A stretch of DNA of 38,340 nt from Bacteroidales bacterium SW299 (GTDB lineage Bacteria; Bacteroidota; Bacteroidia; Bacteroidales; Bacteroidaceae). The position numbers and the translations under genes were made by a program. The notes under the pieces are model-generated. The model ran no database searches, was not told the origin of the DNA, and saw only the letters and a program-made list of their open reading frames with translations. The stretch covers positions 1 through 38,340 of the forward strand of contig SDWH01000028.1 of assembly GCA_019550975.1 (NCBI GenBank). The letters are read 5' to 3'. Below are positions 34,615 through 38,340 of this stretch, one piece after another (position 1 is the stretch's first letter; every line of letters begins with the position of its first letter).

Positions 34615-35277
34615 TTAAAGCAATTTATATGATTCTTTTCCGTCTTTTATCCGCACAAGAATAGTTGCCCTGCCTATAATCAGGCGGGTAGGATGGAAAG
34701 AGTAGCAGAGTCTTCCGTCATGATAGGTGATGGAAAACATCAGGTTATCATCCGGATAGGCTTTGCGTTCCTCTTCATATTTCCTTTTCATGTACTTCTG
34801 ATTCTCTTCGAGGTTTATTTCGTAATGTGAATCTTTCAGCCTGTTGATAATATCCTTATCATTCATGTCTGGAGTTACAAGCAGAAGTGCTTTTCGCAGT
34901 TTGTAGCCGTATAGCGTATTTTTCTGTCTGTATTTTTTGCAGTACTCTTTGTCTACTTTGATAATCAGGAAATCGTTCTCTGTAAACCTGCCTTCTTCAC
35001 TTTTTTTTGTCAGCAAGTAGTCACCGTTCTGTATGCCTTGAGGATACATGGAATTGCCTGTCACAAGATAGTCCGTGAAGTCGCTTCCTTTCATTTCTTT
35101 TCCTTCTACCAGAAAAGTTTCAGGAATCTTATAGTTGTTTATGCCATTCCTGATGGGTAGAGCGGGATCTCCTGCTGCCACCCTTCGGATGCCATCTTGC
35201 TTTATGTCCATCTCGCGGAAGGTGTCAGGATGTCCGAACGTAATGACTTGTGTCAAAAGATTCATAAAGGTATTCAT
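34615..35277 (-). CDS. S24/LexA-UmuD-like self-cleaving peptidase without a DNA-binding domain
   Basis: 220 residues from the start at 35277 (MNTFMNLLTQ). The ATG at 35307 is rejected because it overlaps the promoter -7 box. The motif VTGNSMYPQGIQNGD has the S24 serine. RRVAAGDPALP matches the Ala-Gly self-cleavage site of LexA (E. coli RVAAGEPLL). A lysine in LYGYKLRKA is the likely general base. Only some 35 residues precede the cleavage site, too few for a helix-turn-helix, so the layout is UmuD-like. The C-terminal 80 residues are an extra, unrecognised region. It heads the unit with the membrane gene and AbiH. Confidence 0.72.
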   Translation of the reverse strand: MNTFMNLLTQVITFGHPDTFREMDIKQDGIRRVAAGDPALPIRNGINNYKIPETFLVEGKEMKGSDFTDYLVTGNSMYPQGIQNGDYLLTKKSEEGRFTENDFLIIKVDKEYCKKYRQKNTLYGYKLRKALLLVTPDMNDKDIINRLKDSHYEINLEENQKYMKRKYEEERKAYPDDNLMFSITYHDGRLCYSFHPTRLIIGRATILVRIKDGKESYKLL

Positions 35278-35304
35278 AATTCTTTCCTTTAAATCAGTAG
35301 AATG

Positions 35305-35336
35305 CAAATATACTGAATTTTTTTTGTTTTCTCAAG
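35305..35336 (-). promoter_or_regulatory. Bacteroidetes-type promoter of the S24/AbiH unit
   Basis: On the minus strand CTTG (35333-35336) is followed after 20 nt by TATATTTG (35305-35312), a good TAnnTTTG match. The start would be near 35300, about 20 nt before the ATG at 35277. This supports the shorter start and independent expression of the unit. Confidence 0.65.
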
Positions 35337-35508
35337 TGCTGTTTGTTATAGATAACTATTTTGCTTTTTAATTCCCCACAGCGAACGCAGCGTATTGCAG
35401 CGTTCTTATTCCTCTTAAATCATATTGCCAGCAGCTTTTTCAGTCCATAATCTTTCGTATTGTATTTGTGTCCCTTCAGCGTATTCCGGTACCTTGAAGG
35501 GTAGGGTG

Positions 35509-36375
35509 TCACTGCCCGTTGTTGGCCGCCAGCTCCCTGATGCACTTCTTCAGCGAGTCTTTCCAGTAGGGTACTTCGATGCCGAAGGTGTCCTTGATCT
35601 TGGTCTTGTCGAGGACGGAGAAGTGGGGACGTTTCACCTTGCTGGGGAACTCGTAGCTGTGGCAGGGCTGGATGTTGCAGGTGTGGCCGCTCAACTCGCA
35701 GATTTCCCTGGCAAAGTCGTACCACGAGCAGACGCCTTCGTTGCTGAAGTGGTAGATGCCTTGCTTGCCGAGCTGTCCGGTTTCGATGATGCGGGCAATT
35801 GCGTCTGCCAGATCGCCGGCGTATGTGGGGGTGCCCACCTGGTCGAACACCACTTTCAGGCTGTCTTTCTCGGCGGTGAGCTTCTGCATGGTCTTCACGA
35901 AGTTCTTGCCGAAAGGAGAGTAGAGCCAGGCGGTGCGGATGATGATGTGCCGGCATCCGGTGCGTTCGATGCTCTTTTCTCCGGCAAGCTTGGTGATGCC
36001 GTATACTCCCAGCGGGTCGGTTTCCCAGTCTTCCCGGCAGGGGGTGCAGCGGTCGCCCTTGAACACATAGTCGGTGGATATGTGGATGAGGGTCGCGTCG
36101 TTTTCTCTGGCTGCGATTGCCAGGTTCTCAACCGCTTTGTTGTTGATCAGGTCGGCAGTTTCGCTGTCGTCTTCCGCTTTGTCCACGTTGGTGTAGGCGG
36201 CGCAGTTCACGATGACCTGTATGCCGTTGTCTTTAACGGCTCTCAGCACGGCTTCACGGTCGGTGATGTCGAGCTGGGCTACGTCAGTGAATATGTAATG
36301 GTTGGAGCTGGTTTTTGCCACGCGCTGCATTTCGTTGCCGAGCTGGCCGTTTGCTCCGGTTACTAGGATGTTCAT
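35509..36375 (-). CDS. rfbD: dTDP-4-dehydrorhamnose reductase
   Basis: 288 residues, full length. It reduces dTDP-4-keto-L-rhamnose to dTDP-L-rhamnose with NAD(P)H. The Rossmann motif is VTGANGQLGNEM, followed by NCAAYTNVDKAEDD, ISTDYVFKGD, the catalytic tyrosine/lysine in YGITKLAGEK, RTAWLYSPFGKNFVKTM and GTPTYAGDLADAI. It lies downstream of rfbC across a 201-nt spacer packed with 9-bp repeats. It is GC-richer than the glycosyltransferase block, as core rfb genes tend to be. Confidence 0.95.
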   Translation of the reverse strand: MNILVTGANGQLGNEMQRVAKTSSNHYIFTDVAQLDITDREAVLRAVKDNGIQVIVNCAAYTNVDKAEDDSETADLINNKAVENLAIAARENDATLIHISTDYVFKGDRCTPCREDWETDPLGVYGITKLAGEKSIERTGCRHIIIRTAWLYSPFGKNFVKTMQKLTAEKDSLKVVFDQVGTPTYAGDLADAIARIIETGQLGKQGIYHFSNEGVCSWYDFAREICELSGHTCNIQPCHSYEFPSKVKRPHFSVLDKTKIKDTFGIEVPYWKDSLKKCIRELAANNGQ

Positions 36376-36383
36376 GTTCGTCG

Positions 36384-36571
36384 TTTTATTTTTTACCGCG
36401 GATTTACACAGATTTACGCGGATTATTTCTCTAACTCCTCTAACTTCTCTAACTTCTCTAACTCCTTCAACTCCTCTAACTTCTCTAACTCCTCTAACTC
36501 CTCTAACTCCTTTAACTCCTCTAACTCCTCTAACTCCTTTAACTCCTTCTCCTTTAACTCCTTTAACTCCT
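36384..36571. repeat. CGCGGATT-like repeat plus fifteen 9-bp repeats in the rfbD leader
   Basis: From 36384 to 36427 there is TTTTATTTTTTACCGCGGATT followed by CAGATT and GCGGATT motifs. From 36431 to 36571 there are fifteen copies of YTAACTYCT (one variant copy, TCAACTCCT, and one 6-nt interruption at 36548-36553). On the transcribed strand this puts a ladder of AGGAGTTAR sequences ahead of rfbD. The same two-part element stands before rfbA (38190-38284). Confidence 0.85.
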
Positions 36572-36576
36572 CCTAA

Positions 36577-37146
36577 TCAATACAATTGTTCGTTGTAATC
36601 GAAGAGCCATTCCGCGTCTTTCAGGCGGGGATGGTGCTTGTCTTTTTCCGAGAGGATAATCTTGTCGGACGGGATGCGCCAGTCGATGCCGAGGTCCGGA
36701 TCATCCCATGCCAGTGCGCCTTCGCTTTGGGGAGCATAAAAGTTGTCGCACTTGTACTGGAAGATGACTTCGGGGGTGAGCACGCTGAATCCGTGGGCGA
36801 AGCCTCTGGGGATGAAGAACTGGCGGTGGTTGTCTTCGGTCAGCTCAACCGCCACGTGCTTGCCGAAGGTGGGGGAGCCTTTGCGGATGTCTACCGCCAC
36901 ATCGAGCACGGCACCCTTGATCACCCGTACCAGCTTGCTTTGCGCATAAGGAGGTTTCTGGAAGTGCAGTCCGCGCAGCACGCCGTAGGAGGACTTGCTT
37001 TCGTTATCCTGTACAAACTTGATTTCACGCACCTGGGCGTTGAAGTCTTTTTCGGAATACGACTCGAAGAAATAGCCCCGGTCGTCTTTGAACAGGCGCG
37101 GCTCGATAATTACCACGCCGTCTATTTCAGTTTTTATGATGTTCAT
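36577..37146 (-). CDS. rfbC: dTDP-4-dehydrorhamnose 3,5-epimerase
   Basis: 189 residues from the start at 37146 (MNIIKTEIDGVVIIEPRLF). The longer in-frame extension overlaps rfbA and is rejected. RmlC hallmarks: FKDDRGYFFESYSEKDF, VLRGLHFQKPPYAQSKLVRVIKGAVLDVAVDIRKGSPTFG with the catalytic histidine, and FIPRGFAHGFSVL, followed by ILSEKDKHHPRL. It epimerises C3 and C5 in dTDP-rhamnose synthesis. It lies between rfbA (92 nt) and rfbD. Confidence 0.95.
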   Translation of the reverse strand: MNIIKTEIDGVVIIEPRLFKDDRGYFFESYSEKDFNAQVREIKFVQDNESKSSYGVLRGLHFQKPPYAQSKLVRVIKGAVLDVAVDIRKGSPTFGKHVAVELTEDNHRQFFIPRGFAHGFSVLTPEVIFQYKCDNFYAPQSEGALAWDDPDLGIDWRIPSDKIILSEKDKHHPRLKDAEWLFDYNEQLY

Positions 37147-37149
37147 TGT

Positions 37150-37235
37150 TGTCCGTGTCTTTAACCGCAGATTACGCAGATCAAACCTTTTTCCATTTTG
37201 CGATAATCTGTGCCAGTCTTTGGTTTGCAAAAGTA
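37150..37235 (-). promoter_or_regulatory. rfbC leader: possible -7 box and a CGCAGATT-type repeat
   Basis: On the minus strand TACTTTTG (37228-37235) fits TAnnTTTG just after the rfbA stop, but no -33 box is clear. Nearer the gene, AACCGCAGATTACGCAGAT (37158-37176) belongs to the same dispersed repeat family as the CGCGGATT stretches before rfbD and rfbA. A secondary promoter for rfbC is possible. Confidence 0.35.
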
Positions 37236-37238
37236 CAA

Positions 37239-38144
37239 TTAGCCGAGGTTCGCTTCTCCTGTGCGCTTTACCTCGTCGATCACTTTCAGCAGGTACTGTC
37301 CGTACTGGTTCTTGAGCATGGGCTGTGCCTCTTCGCGCAGCTTTTCGGCAGTGATCCATCCCATGCGGTAGGCGATGCCTTCCAGACACGCCACCTTCAG
37401 TCCCTGACGCTTTTCGATTACCTCAATGTAGGTAGACGCTTCGGCGAGGGAGTCGTGCGTGCCGGTGTCGAGCCATGCAAAGCCGCGTCCGAGGGTCTGC
37501 ACCTTCAGTTCCTTGTCGGCAAGGAAACGCTGGTTGACGCTGGTGATTTCCAGTTCGCCGCGTGCGGAAGGCTTGATGCCCTTTGCCACCTCAACCACCT
37601 TGTTCGGGTAGAAATAAAGGCCGGTCACCGCATAGTTTGACTTGGGGTGCTCGGGTTTCTCCTCAATGCTCAGGCAGTTGCCGTTTTTGTCGAACTCCGC
37701 CACGCCGTAGCGTTCGGGGTCGCTCACCCAGTAGCCGAATACGGTGGCCTTGCTTTCCTGTTCGGCAGCTCTGACCGCTTCTTTCAGCATGACGGTGAAG
37801 CTGTTGCCGTGGAAGATGTTGTCGCCCAGCACGAGGCAGACCGCATCATTTCCGATGAACTGTTCTCCGATAAGAAAGGCTTGCGCCAGTCCGTCGGGAG
37901 AAGGTTGTTCTGCATATTCAAAGCGCACGCCGAAATTGCTTCCGTCGCCGAGCAGCCGTCTGAATGAGGGGAGGTCTGTGGGGGTAGATATGATCAGAAT
38001 GTCCCGGATTCCTGCCAGCATCAGTGTGGATACCGGGTAGTAAATCATCGGTTTGTCGAAGATGGGGAGCAGTTGTTTGCTGACTCCTTTCGTAATGGGG
38101 TAGAGGCGTGTGCCGCTGCCGCCGGCTAATACAATTCCTTTCAT
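37239..38144 (-). CDS. rfbA: Glucose-1-phosphate thymidylyltransferase
   Basis: 301 residues, full length. It makes dTDP-glucose from dTTP and glucose-1-phosphate. Hallmarks: [37 protein letters not shown] (nucleotide loop), [24 protein letters not shown] with the metal aspartate, [38 protein letters not shown] and [12 protein letters not shown]. It is the first gene of the operon part seen here. The dTDP-glucose 4,6-dehydratase (rfbB) needed next is not in the window. Confidence 0.95.
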   Translation of the reverse strand: MKGIVLAGGSGTRLYPITKGVSKQLLPIFDKPMIYYPVSTLMLAGIRDILIISTPTDLPSFRRLLGDGSNFGVRFEYAEQPSPDGLAQAFLIGEQFIGNDAVCLVLGDNIFHGNSFTVMLKEAVRAAEQESKATVFGYWVSDPERYGVAEFDKNGNCLSIEEKPEHPKSNYAVTGLYFYPNKVVEVAKGIKPSARGELEITSVNQRFLADKELKVQTLGRGFAWLDTGTHDSLAEASTYIEVIEKRQGLKVACLEGIAYRMGWITAEKLREEAQPMLKNQYGQYLLKVIDEVKRTGEANLG

Positions 38145-38154
38145 ACTGTTTGTT

Positions 38155-38340
38155 TATTGTTGTTCACCACAGAGGGCACGGAGTGCCACAGGTTTTTTAT
38201 TTTTTATCGCGGATTTTCGCAGATTATTCTTTAACTCCTCTAACTTCTCTAACTCCTCTAACTTCTCTAACTCCTTTAACTCCTTTTTTGCTGGCTTAAT
38301 CTTGAATATTTAGAAATTCAGCAGGAGTATATACTGGTAT
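38155..38340. repeat. Composite repeat region upstream of rfbA
   Basis: Near rfbA is a small perfect hairpin GGCAC-GGA-GTGCC (38175-38187) inside a CACCACAGAGGGCACGGAG-like sequence. Next comes TTTTTTATTTTTTATCGCGG and CGCAGATTATT (38191-38229), then six 9-bp repeats (38231-38284). The last 55 bases show no gene or promoter that I can recognise. The order of the two repeat types is the same as before rfbD. Confidence 0.75.

Noticed and set aside
35420..35956. 178-residue minus-strand ORF overlapping rfbD
   Set aside because: Mostly an out-of-frame reading of rfbD. Its last 30 residues lie beyond rfbD and could be a relic, but no family is recognisable.
36302..36598. Plus-strand ORF encoding repeated LTSLTPLTPL
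   Set aside because: It is the translation of the 9-bp DNA repeats in the intergenic space; there is no start context and no real domain. The same holds for similar frames at 12797 and 38108.
1..38340. Invertible capsule promoter and UpxY/UpxZ-type genes
   Set aside because: These would be expected upstream of rfbA. No such gene or promoter-flanking inverted repeat pair is seen in the 200 bases available there.

Overview
The window looks like Bacteroidales DNA, most likely Bacteroides/Phocaeicola or a close relative. Evidence: promoters of the Bacteroidetes type (a TTTG-like -33 box about 20 nt from TAnnTTTG), DUF3575/OmpA outer-membrane clusters, a BspA-type leucine-rich repeat gene, a BT0820-like HAD phosphatase, and a capsule-type polysaccharide locus with F420-hydrogenase-beta-like and pyruvyl-transferase genes. 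No rRNA, tRNA, CRISPR array, integrase or transposase was found. No gene-free gap exceeds 300 bases.

Layout: (1) 1-2612, plus strand, AT-rich: a SatD-type regulator with a class III cyclase-like domain, a DUF3307 membrane protein and a frameshifted leucine-rich repeat gene, preceded by three evenly spaced palindromes. (2) 2786-10683, minus strand, GC-richer: a tightly packed run read as wcaJ-type initiating transferase, outer-membrane barrel, two DUF3575 proteins, OmpA-like protein, large barrel protein and HAD phosphatase. (3) 10855-38144, minus strand: a polysaccharide synthesis locus. In transcription order it runs rfbA, rfbC, rfbD, [S24 peptidase, broken membrane gene, AbiH], wzx flippase, Fe-S F420-hydrogenase-beta-like protein, pyruvyl transferase, GT2, wzy polymerase, hexapeptide acyltransferase, GT4, [ABC-type ATPase plus partner], GT4, acyltransferase 3, [membrane receiver protein, small basic protein, 889-residue membrane protein], [OLD-type ATPase plus Toprim-like DUF3226 protein], cupin, WecG-type GT26, gmd, fcl, thymidylate kinase.

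Working together: rfbACD feed dTDP-L-rhamnose (rfbB is not here), and gmd/fcl make GDP-L-fucose. WcaJ loads the first sugar-phosphate on undecaprenyl phosphate; the glycosyltransferases, acyltransferases and pyruvyl transferase build and decorate the repeat unit. Wzx flips it and Wzy polymerises it. Export genes (wza/wzc type) and the upstream UpxY/UpxZ-type regulators are not in the window.

The most unusual aspect is that four gene groups with no obvious polysaccharide role, at least three of them resembling anti-phage modules, sit between biosynthetic genes. Two ATPase-plus-partner modules share an architecture: a short ORF repeating the first codons of the next polysaccharide gene lies upstream of the module, and the intact gene follows it. 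This suggests a common way of inserting cassettes at gene starts in capsule loci. Two intergenic repeat families (a 9-bp tandem repeat and a CGCGGATT/CGCAGATT-like repeat) sit in the leaders of nucleotide-sugar genes, and a run of eight G in an acyltransferase gene is a candidate phase-variation switch.
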